Source: Pseudorhodoferax aquiterrae (GTDB lineage: Bacteria > Pseudomonadota > Gammaproteobacteria > Burkholderiales > Burkholderiaceae_C). Taken from it: DNA of 64,000 nt. Each line of letters begins with the position of its first letter. Position 1 is the stretch's first letter. Position numbers and translations under genes: made by a program. The stretch spans positions 160,721 through 224,720 of the forward strand of contig NZ_BMYK01000009.1 of NCBI RefSeq assembly GCF_014652235.1, in the 5' to 3' direction. This document shows positions 30,078-39,593 of this stretch, piece by piece. Below the pieces are notes generated by a model. That model ran no database searches. It saw only the letters and a list, made by a program, of their open reading frames with translations, and was not told the DNA's origin.

Positions 30078-31589
30078 ATGGATCTGATCGACAACCTGGC
30101 GACCGGCTTCGGCGTCGCCTTCACGCTGCAGAACCTGGCCTACGCCTTCGTGGGCTGTCTGCTGGGCACGCTGATCGGCGTGCTGCCCGGCATCGGGCCG
30201 GTGGCCACCATCGCCATGCTGCTGCCCGCCACCTACGCCCTGCCCCCGGTGGCGGCGCTGATCATGCTGGCCGGCATCTACTACGGTGCGCAGTACGGGG
30301 GGTCCACCACGGCCATCCTGGTCAACCTGCCCGGCGAGGCATCCTCGGTGGTGACCGTCATCGACGGCTACCAGATGGCGCGCAAAGGCCGGGCCGGACC
30401 GGCGCTGGCCGCGGCGGGTCTGGGCTCGTTCTTCGCGGGCTGCGTGGGCACGCTGATCCTGGCCGGCTTCGCGCCGCCGCTGACCGAGATCGCCTTCAAG
30501 TTCGGCCCGGCCGAGTACTTCTCGCTGATGGTGCTGGGCCTGATCGGCGCCGTGGTGCTGGCCTCGGGCTCGCTGCTCAAGGCCATCGCCATGATCCTGC
30601 TGGGCCTGGCCTTCGGCCTGGTCGGCACCGACGTCAACTCGGGCGTGGCGCGCTACAGCTTCGACATCCCTGAGATGACCGACGGCATCAGCTTCATCGC
30701 CATCGCCATGGGCGTGTTCGGCTACGGCGAGATCATCGCCAACCTGGCCGTACCCTCCAGCGAGCGCGAGGTCTTCACGGCCAAGGTCAAGGGCCTGATG
30801 CCGACCAAGGACGACTTCAAGCAGATGACGCCTGCCGTGCTGCGCGGCACGGCGCTGGGCTCGGCCCTGGGCATCCTGCCGGGCGGCGGCGCGCTGCTGT
30901 CGGCCTTCGCGTCCTACACCATCGAGAAGCGCACCAAGCTCAAGCCGGGCGAGGTGCCGTTCGGCCAGGGCAACATCCGCGGCGTGGCCGGCCCCGAGTC
31001 GGCCAACAACGCCGGCGCGCAAACCTCCTTCATCCCGCTGCTGACGCTGGGCATCCCGCCCAACGCCGTGATGGCGCTGATGGTGGGCGCGATGACCATC
31101 CACAACATCCAGCCCGGCCCGCAGGTCATGACCAGCAACCCCGAGCTGTTCTGGGGCCTGATCGCCTCGATGTGGATCGGCAACCTGATGCTGATCATCC
31201 TGAACCTGCCGCTGATCGGCGTCTGGATCAAGCTGCTCTCGGTGCCCTACAAGTGGCTGTTCCCGTCCATCGTGCTGTTCTGCGCGGTCGGCGTGTACTC
31301 GGAGAACAACAACAGCTTCGAGATCTGGATGGTCGCCATCTTCGGCGTGGTGGGCTATTTGTTCCACAAGCTGGCCTGCGAACCGGCGCCGCTGCTGCTG
31401 GGGCTGATCCTGGGGCCCATGATGGAAGAGAACCTGCGCCGCGCGCTGCTGCTCTCGCGGGGCGACTGGAGCGTGCTGGTCACGCGGCCGCTGTCGGCCA
31501 CGCTGCTGGCGCTGGCGGCGCTGCTGCTGGTCGTGGTGCTGCTGCCCTCGGTCAAGGCCAAGCGCGAGGAAGCCTTCGTCGAGGACTGA
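30078..31589 (+). CDS. tctA: Tripartite tricarboxylate transporter large membrane subunit TctA
   Basis: The 503-residue polytopic protein has about 12 membrane segments and the TctA signatures G-x-L-P-G-I-G-P near residue 40, Y-G-G-S-T-T-A-I-L near 75 and G-P-E-S-A-N-N-A-G near 310. It forms the transport channel with TctB, driven by the Na+ or H+ gradient, for citrate-like or other carboxylates brought by a periplasmic Bug/TctC protein. The ATG at 30078 gives the normal N-terminus; a longer frame would translate the repeat element. It ends the operon. Confidence 0.95.
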   Translation: MDLIDNLATGFGVAFTLQNLAYAFVGCLLGTLIGVLPGIGPVATIAMLLPATYALPPVAALIMLAGIYYGAQYGGSTTAILVNLPGEASSVVTVIDGYQMARKGRAGPALAAAGLGSFFAGCVGTLILAGFAPPLTEIAFKFGPAEYFSLMVLGLIGAVVLASGSLLKAIAMILLGLAFGLVGTDVNSGVARYSFDIPEMTDGISFIAIAMGVFGYGEIIANLAVPSSEREVFTAKVKGLMPTKDDFKQMTPAVLRGTALGSALGILPGGGALLSAFASYTIEKRTKLKPGEVPFGQGNIRGVAGPESANNAGAQTSFIPLLTLGIPPNAVMALMVGAMTIHNIQPGPQVMTSNPELFWGLIASMWIGNLMLIILNLPLIGVWIKLLSVPYKWLFPSIVLFCAVGVYSENNNSFEIWMVAIFGVVGYLFHKLACEPAPLLLGLILGPMMEENLRRALLLSRGDWSVLVTRPLSATLLALAALLLVVVLLPSVKAKREEAFVED

Positions 31590-31773
31590 CGGTCCCCCGT
31601 TCCGGGCGCCGGGCGCCGAGCGCCGGCGCTCGCATGGACACCGTCTTCGATGATCCGTGCGCCTGCCTGACGGCAGATGTCCACGATGGCCCGCCTGCGC
31701 GCTTCTGGCAGTATCGTTGGCGCCCGTGCCCGCGAGCGGCGATCCTGCCCAGACGCTGGCGTACCGCGACCCG

Positions 31774-32418
31774 ATGGAGTTCAACCGCATGGCCGTCAGC
31801 CAGACCGCACTCGTCTACGCCACCTACCTCCTCGCCACTGCCAGCCCGGGGCCGAGCAACATGGCCATCGCGGGCACGGCGATGCGCGACGGCCGCCGTC
31901 CCGCGCTGGCGCTGGCGGCCGGCGTGGTCAGCGGCTCCCTGTTCTGGGCCGTCCTCGCGGCAACCGGCGTGTCCGCAGTGCTGGCCGCGCATGCCCAGGC
32001 GCTTTGGCTCGTCAAGATGGCCGGCGGCGTCTATCTGCTCTACCTGGCCTGGCGCGCGGGCCGTTCGGCCATGGGCCCGGCCTGCGGCATGCCGGCGCCG
32101 CACGCGGACCGCAGGCCGCCACGCGACGGCGCGCTCTACCGCCAGGGCATGCTCATGCACATCGGCAACCCCAAGGCGATCCTGTCCTGGACCGCGATCA
32201 TCTCCTTGGGCGTCCAGGCGGATGCGCCCGCAGGCGGCTTGCCGGCCATCGTGGGCGGCTGCCTGTGCCTCGGTGTCCTGGTCTTCGGCGGCTACGCCAT
32301 CGCCTTCTCGACGGCCGCCGTGGTCGCCCTGCACGCGCGGTGGCGACGCTGGATCGAAGGCACGCTCTCGGCGGTGTTCGCACTCGCCGGGCTGCAGCTG
32401 CTGTTCGGGCGCCGCTGA
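31774..32418 (+). CDS. LysE/RhtB-family amino-acid exporter
   Basis: The 214-residue protein has six hydrophobic segments and the family motif A-S-P-G-P-S-N near the N-terminus (T-A-S-P-G-P-S-N-M), plus G-N-P-K-A-I-L-S-W in the fifth helix region. It exports amino acids or similar compounds across the inner membrane. The start is 31774 (M-E-F-N-R-M) or 31789 (M-A-V-S-Q); neither has a strong ribosome site. It lies 48 bases before the PhzF gene on the same strand. The 184-base gap before it holds no gene. Confidence 0.85.
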   Translation: MEFNRMAVSQTALVYATYLLATASPGPSNMAIAGTAMRDGRRPALALAAGVVSGSLFWAVLAATGVSAVLAAHAQALWLVKMAGGVYLLYLAWRAGRSAMGPACGMPAPHADRRPPRDGALYRQGMLMHIGNPKAILSWTAIISLGVQADAPAGGLPAIVGGCLCLGVLVFGGYAIAFSTAAVVALHARWRRWIEGTLSAVFALAGLQLLFGRR

Positions 32419-32466
32419 GGCGCCGGCTCCGGGGCCACCACCCTCCTCCACCAAGGAAGGACCCAC

Positions 32467-33309
32467 ATGACGCAGGCCATCCATTTCGTGGACGTGTTCG
32501 GCACCGGCCCGCTGTCGGGCAATCCGCTGGCCGTCGTCACCGGCGCCGATGCCCTCGGCACGGATGACATGCAACGCCTCACGCGCTGGTTCAACCTCTC
32601 CGAGACCGCCTTCCTGCTGGCGCCCACGCATCCGCAGGCGCACTACCGGGTCAGGATCTTCACGCTGGACCGCGAGATGCCCTTCGCCGGCCATCCCACG
32701 CTGGGCAGCTGCCACGCCTGGCTCGCCGCGCATGGCGCGCCGGCTGGCGATGCAACGGTCGTCCAGCAGTGCGGCGCGGGCCTGGTCCCCGTCCGGCGCG
32801 ACCAGGGGCGGCTCGCGTTCGCCGCCCCGCCGCTGCTGCGCAGCGGCGCGCCGGCGCCGGCTGCGCTCGACGCGGCGCTGCGCATGCTCGGCATCGGCGC
32901 CGCCGAGGTGCTCGATGCGGCCTGGATCGACAACGGGCCCGGCTGGCTGGGCATCCGGCTGGCCTCGGCCGAGCAGGTGCTGGCGCTGGAACCGGCGCGG
33001 CGCTGGCCCGAGCGCATCGATGTCGGCGTGGTCGGCCCGCACCCCGCCGGCGCGGACGCGGCTTTCGAGGTGCGCGCCTTCTTCTCCGACCACCTTGGCG
33101 CCATCGTCGAAGACCCCGTGACGGGCAGCCTCAACGCGTCGCTGGCGCAGTGGCTGTTCGCCAGCGGCGTGGTGCAGCACGACTATGTCGCGGCGCAGGG
33201 CACGCGGCTGGGCCGCCAGGGCCGCATCCACCTGGGCCGCGATGCGGCCGGCCAGGTCTGGGTCGGCGGTGCGACGCGCAGCCACGTCCAGGGCGTGCTG
33301 CAGCTCTGA
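32467..33309 (+). CDS. PhzF-family isomerase-like protein
   Basis: The 280-residue protein matches the PhzF fold family: V-D-V-F near the start, G-N-P-L-A-V-V, the active-site Glu in S-E-T-A-F-L, the P-F-A-G-H-P-T-L-G block and E-D-P-V-T-G-S in the second half. The family includes trans-2,3-dihydro-3-hydroxyanthranilate isomerase and many proteins of unknown substrate; no other phenazine genes are present, so a phenazine role is unlikely. AAGGAAGG precedes the start. Likely co-transcribed with the LysE exporter. Confidence 0.88.
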   Translation: MTQAIHFVDVFGTGPLSGNPLAVVTGADALGTDDMQRLTRWFNLSETAFLLAPTHPQAHYRVRIFTLDREMPFAGHPTLGSCHAWLAAHGAPAGDATVVQQCGAGLVPVRRDQGRLAFAAPPLLRSGAPAPAALDAALRMLGIGAAEVLDAAWIDNGPGWLGIRLASAEQVLALEPARRWPERIDVGVVGPHPAGADAAFEVRAFFSDHLGAIVEDPVTGSLNASLAQWLFASGVVQHDYVAAQGTRLGRQGRIHLGRDAAGQVWVGGATRSHVQGVLQL

Positions 33310-33334
33310 TGGCGCGCCGCCGCGCCGGTCTCCT

Positions 33335-34213
33335 TCAGGCCGTGAAGCGGCGCTCGGGCAAGGGGATGAACTCGGTCTCGCCCGGCACGCGGCCGAAACG
33401 GCCGGCCTCCCAGTCGTCGGCGGCCTGCACGATGCTCTCCTTGCGGCTGGCGACGAAGTTCCACCACATGTGGCGGTGGCCCAGCGGCGCGCCGCCGATC
33501 ACGGCCACGCGCGCGGGCGCCGTGCTGTGGATGGCCACGCCCGCACCGGGCCGCAGCACCGCCAGCTGGCGCGGCGCCACGGCCTCGCCGTCCACGGTCA
33601 GCGCATGGTCGACGGCATAGACCGCGAGCTCGGGCGCCAGCGGCGGCAGCACGAAGCTGGTGCCGCCCTTGAGCGACACGTCCAGGTACACGGTCTCGGA
33701 GAAGGTGGTCACCGGCGAGACCTTGCCGAAGGCATGGCCGATCAGCACGCGCACCTGCACGCCGTCCACCTCCAGCGCCGGGATGCTCGCGGCCGGCGTG
33801 TGCTCGAAGCGGGGCTCGGTGCGCTCGTGCTCCTCCGGCAGCGCCGCCCACAGCTGCAGCCCGTGGTTGACATAGGACTGCTGCGCGAGCCGCGCGGGCC
33901 GGCGCTCGGAATGCGCGATGCCGCGGCCGGCCGTCATCCAGTTGATGGCGCCGGGCTGGATCTCCTGCTCCGAGCCCAGGCTGTCGCGGTGGAAGATCGC
34001 GCCTTCGAACAGGTAGGTCACGGTGGCCAGGCCGATGTGCGGATGCGGCCGCACATCGTGGTTGTCCTCGGGCCGCTGCTCGGCCGGGCCGAAGTGGTCG
34101 AAGAACAGGAAGGGGCCGACGGCCTGGCGCTTGGCCGCCGGCAACAGACGGCGCACGGTGAAGCCGCCTCCGAGGTCCTTGTCGTGTCCGTTCAGCAGCA
34201 GTTCGATGGCCAT
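33335..34213 (-). CDS. Pirin-family protein
   Basis: The 292-residue bicupin has the pirin N-terminal metal site, R-P-H-P-H-I-G-L with G-I-A-H-S-E further on. Pirins bind Fe or other metals; some have quercetin 2,3-dioxygenase activity and others act as redox-sensing regulators. The ATG at 34213 has AGGGAG upstream. It is third in the minus-strand run pirin-DoxX-pirin, which is divergent from a LysR gene. Two pirins in one operon suggest a shared stress response, with the exact reaction unknown. Confidence 0.88.
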   Translation of the reverse strand: MAIELLLNGHDKDLGGGFTVRRLLPAAKRQAVGPFLFFDHFGPAEQRPEDNHDVRPHPHIGLATVTYLFEGAIFHRDSLGSEQEIQPGAINWMTAGRGIAHSERRPARLAQQSYVNHGLQLWAALPEEHERTEPRFEHTPAASIPALEVDGVQVRVLIGHAFGKVSPVTTFSETVYLDVSLKGGTSFVLPPLAPELAVYAVDHALTVDGEAVAPRQLAVLRPGAGVAIHSTAPARVAVIGGAPLGHRHMWWNFVASRKESIVQAADDWEAGRFGRVPGETEFIPLPERRFTA

Positions 34214-34250
34214 GTGGTCGCTCCCTGGATCGTGGATCGCGCCAGTGTAG

Positions 34251-34670
34251 TCAGCGCCGGTCCACGCTGAAGCGCCCGGCACCGAAGGCCACGAACGCCA
34301 GCAGGCCACCCGTGATCGCCACGTTCTTCATGAACATGAGCTGCTGCACCATGGCCTTGTCGGCCGGCAGCGCCCAGTAGTTGTGGAAGAAGAACGAGGC
34401 CGCCAGCGTGAACACCGCCAGCACCGCCGCAGCGAGCCGCGTCTTGAAGCCGACCAGTAGCGCCAGCCCCAGGCCCAGCTCGACCACGATGGCCAGCGCC
34501 GCACCCAGCTGCGGCAGCGGCAGCCCGGCCGAGCCGATGTAGCCCACGGTGCCGGCAAAGCCGGTCAGCTTGCCGAAGCCGGCCGGGATGAACAGCACCG
34601 CGATCAGGATGCGGCCGATCAGGGCCAGCGCGTCCTGCGCCGGGCTCGGGGGGATGGGATGGGTGCTCAT
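34251..34670 (-). CDS. DoxX-family membrane protein
   Basis: The 139-residue protein has four membrane helices and the DoxX pattern F-I-P-A-G-F-G-K-L early, with E-L-G-L-G-L-A-L in the middle. DoxX relatives occur with redox and thiol-stress functions, but this member's activity is not known. AAGGAG precedes the ATG at 34670. It sits between two pirin genes on the same strand with short gaps (37 and 68 bases). Confidence 0.88.
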   Translation of the reverse strand: MSTHPIPPSPAQDALALIGRILIAVLFIPAGFGKLTGFAGTVGYIGSAGLPLPQLGAALAIVVELGLGLALLVGFKTRLAAAVLAVFTLAASFFFHNYWALPADKAMVQQLMFMKNVAITGGLLAFVAFGAGRFSVDRR

Positions 34671-34738
34671 GGCGTACTCCTTGGCAATGGGTCGGGAAGA
34701 CGGCCCGCGCACCCCACGGCGCGCGGGCCCGCGCAGTA

Positions 34739-35440
34739 TCAGGCCGCCAGGTCGAACACCAGCACCTCGGCATCCTTGCCGTCGGTCAGGCGCACCTGCG
34801 ACTCACCGGCCAGCAGCGCCGCATCGCCGCCGGACAGGCGCTGGCCGTTGACGGTCAACTCGCCGCGCACCAGGTGCACGTAGCCCTTGCGGGCCGGGTC
34901 CAGCGCCAGCGTGGCCGCCTCGGCGCCGTCGAACAGGCCGGCGTACAGCGCCGCATCGGCATGCACCGTGACCGAGCCGTCGGCCCCATCGGGCGAGGCC
35001 ACCAGCCGCAGCCGGCCCCGCTTGTCGGCGGCATCGAAGTGCTTTTGCTCGTAGCTCGGCGCGATGCCGTTCTTCGCGGGCTCGATCCAGATCTGCAGGA
35101 AGTGCGTGGTCTGGTCCGGCGCGTGGTTGAACTCGCTGTGCATCACGCCGGTGCCGGCGCTCATGCGCTGCACGTCGCCGGGCGGGATGCCCTTGACGTT
35201 GCCCAGCGTGTCCTTGTGCGCGAGGTTGCCCTGCAGCACATAGCTGATGATCTCCATGTCGCGGTGGCCGTGCGTGCCGAAGCCCTTGCCCGGGGCGACG
35301 CGGTCTTCGTTGATCACGCGCAGGTTGCCCCAGCCCATGTGCGCCGGGTCGTAGTAGCCCGCGAACGAGAAGCTGTGGTGGGACTTGAGCCAGCCGTGGT
35401 CGGCATGGCCCCGGTCGGCGGATTTGCGCAGTGTCAGCAT
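34739..35440 (-). CDS. Pirin-family protein (YhhW-like quercetinase)
   Basis: The 233-residue protein starts M-L-T-L-R-K-S-A-D-R-G and has the metal ligands G-T-H-G-H-R-D-M-E-I and M-H-S-E-F-N, the pattern of YhhW-type pirins with quercetin 2,3-dioxygenase activity. GAAGGAG lies upstream of the ATG at 35440. It is the first gene of the operon and faces the LysR gene across 122 bases. A promoter resembling TTGTCT-16-TAAAGT is visible on the minus strand around 35490-35520. Confidence 0.9.
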   Translation of the reverse strand: MLTLRKSADRGHADHGWLKSHHSFSFAGYYDPAHMGWGNLRVINEDRVAPGKGFGTHGHRDMEIISYVLQGNLAHKDTLGNVKGIPPGDVQRMSAGTGVMHSEFNHAPDQTTHFLQIWIEPAKNGIAPSYEQKHFDAADKRGRLRLVASPDGADGSVTVHADAALYAGLFDGAEAATLALDPARKGYVHLVRGELTVNGQRLSGGDAALLAGESQVRLTDGKDAEVLVFDLAA

Positions 35441-35562
35441 GGTGGACTCCTTCGGTTCTTCGACGTGCGCCACGAGCGGCGCATGGACAGAACTTTAGGT
35501 GGCGTCCATTCAAAGACAATGCACGTGAATTCGCGTCATCGTTCAAACCAACTGAATCGCCC

Positions 35563-36516
35563 ATGCCCAGCCAGACCCCCAGCCCGCGCGACGTGCTGAC
35601 ACCCGACGCCCTGGCCATGCTGCAGGCCATCTCCAGCTCCGGCAGCTTCGCCGCGGCCGCGCGTGTGCTGGGCCTCGTGCCCAGCGCGCTGACCTACCGC
35701 GTGCGCCAGATCGAGGACGCGCTGGACGTGCTGCTGTTCGACCGCAGCTCGCGCCAGGCCCGGCTGACCGAGGCCGGCGCCGAGCTCATGCGCGAGGGCC
35801 AGCGCCTGCTGCACGAGATCGACGCCGTGGCCAACCGCGTGCGCCGCGTGGCCACGGGCTGGGAGCCGCAGCTCACGCTGGCCGTGGACAGCGTGATCTC
35901 GCGCACCACCGTGCTGGACCTGTGCGAGGCCTTCTACGCCATCGCGCCGCCCACGCGGCTGAAGATCCGCGAGGAAGTGCTGTCCGGCACGCTGGAGGCC
36001 CTCGTCACCGGCCAGGCCGACCTGGCCATCGGCGTCGTGACCCAGGGCGGCGCGATCCGCGACCTGCAGGTCCGACCGCTGGGCAAGATGCGCTTCGTCT
36101 ACGCCATGGCCCCGCACCACCCGCTGGCGCAGGCCGACGAACCGCTGCCCGACGCGCTGGTGCAGCAGCACCGCGCCGTGGCCGTGGCTGATTCGGCCCA
36201 GCGCGCCAACGTCACGCTGGGCCTCCTGGGCGGGCAGGACGTGCTGACCGTGCCCACCATGCGCGCCAAGCTCGAGGCCCAGCTGCGCGGCCTGGGCTGC
36301 GGCTTCCTGCCCGAGAACCTGGCCCGCCCCTACATCGAAACCGGCCGCCTCGTGGCGCGCCGCGTGCAGCAACCCGAGCGCGTGGTCGACGTGGGCTACG
36401 CCTGGCATGCCCCCTCCAGCGGCCTGGGCCTGGGCCGCGCCGTGCAATGGTGGCTGCAGCAGCTGGAAAGCCCGGCCACGCGCGCGGCCCTGCTCAATGC
36501 ACCGCATGCGGGTTGA
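35563..36516 (+). CDS. LysR-family transcriptional regulator
   Basis: The 317-residue protein has the LysR helix-turn-helix at about residues 18-75 (G-S-F-A-A-A-A-R-V-L-G-L-V-P-S-A-L-T-Y-R) and a two-lobed effector domain. It is divergent from the pirin-DoxX-pirin operon, which it very probably controls. This LysR/pirin arrangement is common in Burkholderiales. Start at 35563 gives the standard N-terminus (M-P-S-Q-T-P-S-P). The inducer is unknown. Confidence 0.92.
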   Translation: MPSQTPSPRDVLTPDALAMLQAISSSGSFAAAARVLGLVPSALTYRVRQIEDALDVLLFDRSSRQARLTEAGAELMREGQRLLHEIDAVANRVRRVATGWEPQLTLAVDSVISRTTVLDLCEAFYAIAPPTRLKIREEVLSGTLEALVTGQADLAIGVVTQGGAIRDLQVRPLGKMRFVYAMAPHHPLAQADEPLPDALVQQHRAVAVADSAQRANVTLGLLGGQDVLTVPTMRAKLEAQLRGLGCGFLPENLARPYIETGRLVARRVQQPERVVDVGYAWHAPSSGLGLGRAVQWWLQQLESPATRAALLNAPHAG

Positions 36517-36568
36517 TGCGGGTGTGCCGCCTGCGCGGCGGCCGCTGCCCACCGTGTAGAGTCAGGCC

Positions 36569-37654
36569 ATGAACATGCGCACCCGGCCCACAAGATCCAC
36601 GACATCTGCCGCGCCTGCGCGGCGCATCGCCGTCATCGGCGCCGGCATGGCCGGCATCGCCTGTGCCCGCACACTGGCCCAGGCCGGCCACGGCGTGCAG
36701 GTGTTCGAAGCCAACGCCCTCGCCGGCGGTCGCATGGCCACGGCCGACACCGCGTTCGGCGGCTTCGACCACGGCGCCCAGTACTTCACGGTGCGCGACG
36801 GCCGCTTCGCCCAGGCGCTGGAACAGACCGCCAAGCCCCTGTGCAAGCCCTGGAGCGCCAACACGGTGCATGTGCTCGATCCCTACGGCCGTGTGGCCGC
36901 CGCCGCGCTGCCCACGGGCGAGCGGCACTGGGTGCCCACGCCCGGCATGCAGGCGCTGCCGGCGCACTGGGCCGCCCCGCTCGCCCCCATCGAATGCGGC
37001 ACACGCGTGACCGGCATCGCGCCCGACCGTCTGCAGCCGGACCAATGGCAGCTCGCCACCGAAGGCATGCTCGGCACGCCGGACGCGCAGCGCGTGTTCG
37101 GAGGCTTCGACGCCGTGGTGCTGGCCGTTCCCAGCACCCAGGCGCTGCAGCTGTTGCGCGCCAGCGGCCTGGCACCCGCGCTGCAGCAGCGCATCGCCGG
37201 CGTGAGCGTGGGCCCGTGCTGGACGCTGCTGCTGGCCTTCCCGCAGGCCCAGCAGGCCGGCCTGCCGCACCTGGGCCCGCAGTGGAACGCGGCGCGCAGC
37301 ACGCACCACCGCATCGCCTGGCTGGCGCGCGAGAACTCCAAGCCGGGCCGCGGCGCCATCGAGCGCTGGACCGTGCAGGCCTCCACCGCCTGGTCGGCCG
37401 AGCACCTGCAGGACGAGCCGGCACGCGTGCAGGCCAAGCTGCTGCGCGCTTTCGCCGAAGTCACCGGCATCCGCGCCGAGCCGGCCTTCGCCACGGCCCA
37501 CCTGTGGCACCAGGCCCAGACCCTGGTGCCGCTGGGCGAGAGCCACGTCTGGGACGAGGCCCTGCGCATCGGCGTGGCCGGCGACTGGTGCCTGGGCCAC
37601 CGCGTGGAGGACGCCTTCGTCTCGGGCCTGGAGCTGGCGCTGCGGATGGCGTGA
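36569..37654 (+). CDS. FAD-dependent oxidoreductase (renalase-like amine-oxidase fold)
   Basis: The 361-residue protein has an N-terminal Rossmann dinucleotide-binding motif ([13 protein letters not shown]) followed by G-G-R-M, and a C-terminal FAD-contact block G-V-A-G-D-W-C-L-G. This is the NAD(P)/FAD amine-oxidase/renalase-like family of bacterial proteins with poorly known substrates. The stop overlaps the gluQ GTG start by 4 bases, a coupling with no obvious metabolic logic. Confidence 0.87.
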   Translation: MNMRTRPTRSTTSAAPARRIAVIGAGMAGIACARTLAQAGHGVQVFEANALAGGRMATADTAFGGFDHGAQYFTVRDGRFAQALEQTAKPLCKPWSANTVHVLDPYGRVAAAALPTGERHWVPTPGMQALPAHWAAPLAPIECGTRVTGIAPDRLQPDQWQLATEGMLGTPDAQRVFGGFDAVVLAVPSTQALQLLRASGLAPALQQRIAGVSVGPCWTLLLAFPQAQQAGLPHLGPQWNAARSTHHRIAWLARENSKPGRGAIERWTVQASTAWSAEHLQDEPARVQAKLLRAFAEVTGIRAEPAFATAHLWHQAQTLVPLGESHVWDEALRIGVAGDWCLGHRVEDAFVSGLELALRMA

Positions 37655-38499
37655 GTTATACCGGCCGCTTCGCGCCCTCGCCCACCGGGCCGCTGCACGC
37701 CGGATCCCTGGTCGCCGCGCTGGCCAGCTGGCTCGATGCCCGCGCCCACGCGGGCCGCTGGCTGGTGCGCATCGAGGACGTGGACGCGCCGCGTTGCCCG
37801 CCCGGCCTGGATGCGCTGATCCTGTCGCAGCTGGCCGCCTGCCAGCTGCTGCCCGACGAGGAGCCCGTCTGGCAATCGCGCCGCGGCGCGCTCTACGAGG
37901 CTGCGCTCGACCGGCTCGTGGCCGCCGGCCACGCCTACCCCTGCGCCTGCTCGCGCAGCGAGATCGCCCTGGCGCAGCCGGCCCGGCGCCATGGCGAACT
38001 CATCTATCCGGGCACCTGCCGACACGGCCTGCACGGCCGGCCCGCCCGCGCCTGGCGTCTGCGCACCGACCAGGCTGGGCCCGTGGACTGGACGGACCGC
38101 CGGCTCGGCCCGCAGCAGCAGGACGTGGAGCAGGCCGTGGGCGACTTCGTGCTGCGCCGCGCCGACGGACTGTGGGCCTACCAGCTCGCCGTGGTGGTGG
38201 ACGACGCCGACCAGGGCATCACCGACGTGGTGCGCGGCGAAGACCTGGCCGACAACACGCCGCGCCAGCTGCTGCTGCAGCGCGCGCTGGGACTGCCCAC
38301 GCCGCGCTACCTGCACACCCCGCTGGTGCTGGGCGCCAATGGCGAGAAGCTGTCCAAGCAGAACGGCGCCCAGGCCCTGGACCTGGCCGATCCGGCGGCC
38401 GCGCTGCAGGCGGCCGCCCGCATGCTGGGCCTGCCCGAGGCCGCCGGCAGCCCGGCCGAGCGCCTGGCACAGTGGACCGCCGCCTGGCCCTTTCCGTGA
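37651..38499 (+). CDS. gluQ: Glutamyl-Q tRNA(Asp) synthetase
   Basis: The 282-residue protein is a truncated glutamyl-tRNA synthetase without the anticodon-binding domain. It has the HIGH-like P-L-H-A-G-S-L, the KMSKS-like K-L-S-K-Q and the zinc ligands C-A-C-S-R and Y-P-G-T-C-R. GluQ attaches glutamate to the queuosine base at position 34 of tRNA(Asp). The GTG at 37651 lies in the overlap with the FAD gene, and the conserved [11 protein letters not shown] follows at once. Confidence 0.93.
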   Translation: MSYTGRFAPSPTGPLHAGSLVAALASWLDARAHAGRWLVRIEDVDAPRCPPGLDALILSQLAACQLLPDEEPVWQSRRGALYEAALDRLVAAGHAYPCACSRSEIALAQPARRHGELIYPGTCRHGLHGRPARAWRLRTDQAGPVDWTDRRLGPQQQDVEQAVGDFVLRRADGLWAYQLAVVVDDADQGITDVVRGEDLADNTPRQLLLQRALGLPTPRYLHTPLVLGANGEKLSKQNGAQALDLADPAAALQAAARMLGLPEAAGSPAERLAQWTAAWPFP

Positions 38500-38527
38500 C
38501 GGATTTCACGCCCGGTGCGGGCAGTCC

Positions 38528-38550
38528 AAAAAACTCGATTTAGTTTTTTT
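38528..38550 (+). terminator. AT-rich hairpin with T tract after gluQ
   Basis: AAAAAACT pairs with AGTTTTTT around a CGATTT loop and ends in T. It is weak in GC but sits 29 bases after the gluQ stop and before fliC. It could terminate gluQ or serve as part of the fliC upstream region. I found no convincing sigma-28 promoter in 38551-38625. Confidence 0.45.
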
Positions 38551-38625
38551 GTGCGGCTGACCGCCTTGTGCAGGTACGGGCGCAACAGTGGCCTGTACCC
38601 CATCAACCGCAAGGAGTAAACCACC

Positions 38626-39516
38626 ATGCTGAGCCTGCACACCAACGCAGCATCCCTGTCCGGTCAGAACGCGCTGAACGCGACCAACAAGGCGCTGTCG
38701 ACCTCGCTGACCCGCCTGTCCACCGGCTACCGCGTCAATTCCGCCATGGACGACGCCGCCGGCCTGCAGATCGCCACCCGCCTGAACGCGCAGACGCGCG
38801 GCATGGCCGTGGCCCAGCGCAACGCCCAGAACGGCATCTCCATGATGCAGACGGCGGAAGGCGCGTTCAACGAAGTGACCAACATCCTGCAGCGCATGAA
38901 GGATCTGGCAACGGAAGCTGCAACCGCCTCCGCCTCGGAAGCCGACCGCGATGCCATGCAGGCAGAGTTCGACCAGCTGGGCGAAGAGCTGGGCAACATC
39001 ATGGAGAACACGACGTTCGCCGGCGAGAAGCTGTTCGGCAAGGCGACGACCCCTGATGGCAAGTTCGGCGCGGCCATGACGTTCCAGATCGGTACCACGG
39101 CCGACGAAACCATGGACCTGGACATCAGCACCGCGGCTGGCGACTTGAACACCGCACTGGACAGTCTGGTCGCCTCCTTCACTGCCGGTGTCACCGCCGG
39201 TACGCCGGGCACCGAGATCGCCGGCACGGACGGTACCGCCGCCAACGGCAAGATCACCGAACTGGCGGACCTGCTGGACGACGTCGGCGCCCTCCGCGCC
39301 AGCCTCGGCGCCGCCTCCAATCGCCTGGACCATGTCTACAACAACTTGTCCAACATGAGCATCAACACCGAGGCCGCCCGCGGCCGCATCATGGACGTCG
39401 ACTACGCCTCCGAGTCGGCCAACATGACCACCAAGCAGATGCTGATGCAGGCCGGCACCTCCATGCTGAAGCAGTCCAACAGCATGTCGCAGCTGGCACT
39501 GTCGCTGCTGCAATAA
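38626..39516 (+). CDS. fliC: Flagellin
   Basis: The 296-residue protein has the conserved N-terminal D0/D1 helices (Q-N-A-L-N-A-T-N-K-A-L, then R-I-N/V-N-S-A-M-D-D-A-A-G-L) and the C-terminal D1/D0 helices ending L-A-L-S-L-L-Q. The surface-exposed middle is only about 90 residues, so this is a small flagellin, similar in size to lateral flagellins (about 280-310). It polymerises as the filament after export. AAGGAG precedes the ATG and a strong terminator follows. It lies 7 kb from the main flagellar genes, with the cassette array between. Confidence 0.95.
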   Translation: MLSLHTNAASLSGQNALNATNKALSTSLTRLSTGYRVNSAMDDAAGLQIATRLNAQTRGMAVAQRNAQNGISMMQTAEGAFNEVTNILQRMKDLATEAATASASEADRDAMQAEFDQLGEELGNIMENTTFAGEKLFGKATTPDGKFGAAMTFQIGTTADETMDLDISTAAGDLNTALDSLVASFTAGVTAGTPGTEIAGTDGTAANGKITELADLLDDVGALRASLGAASNRLDHVYNNLSNMSINTEAARGRIMDVDYASESANMTTKQMLMQAGTSMLKQSNSMSQLALSLLQ

Positions 39517-39535
39517 GCGGCCGCACCCTCCCCTG

Positions 39536-39563
39536 AAGCCAACCGCGATCCGGTTGGCTTTTT
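39536..39563 (+). terminator. Intrinsic terminator of fliC
   Basis: AAGCCAACCG pairs with CGGTTGGCTT (10 bases) around a 5-base loop and is followed by TTT. It lies 20 bases after the flagellin stop and makes fliC a single-gene transcript. Confidence 0.93.
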
Positions 39564-39593
39564 CATGCCCGAACGCACCCACCCGTCCCATCC

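Noticed and set aside
32467..33309. Phenazine biosynthesis cluster
   Set aside because: Only a PhzF-fold protein is present; no phzA-E or phzG genes are nearby.
38500..38625. Sigma-28 promoter for fliC
   Set aside because: No TAAA-N15-GCCGATAA-like sequence could be found; the T-rich stretch is better explained as a terminator.
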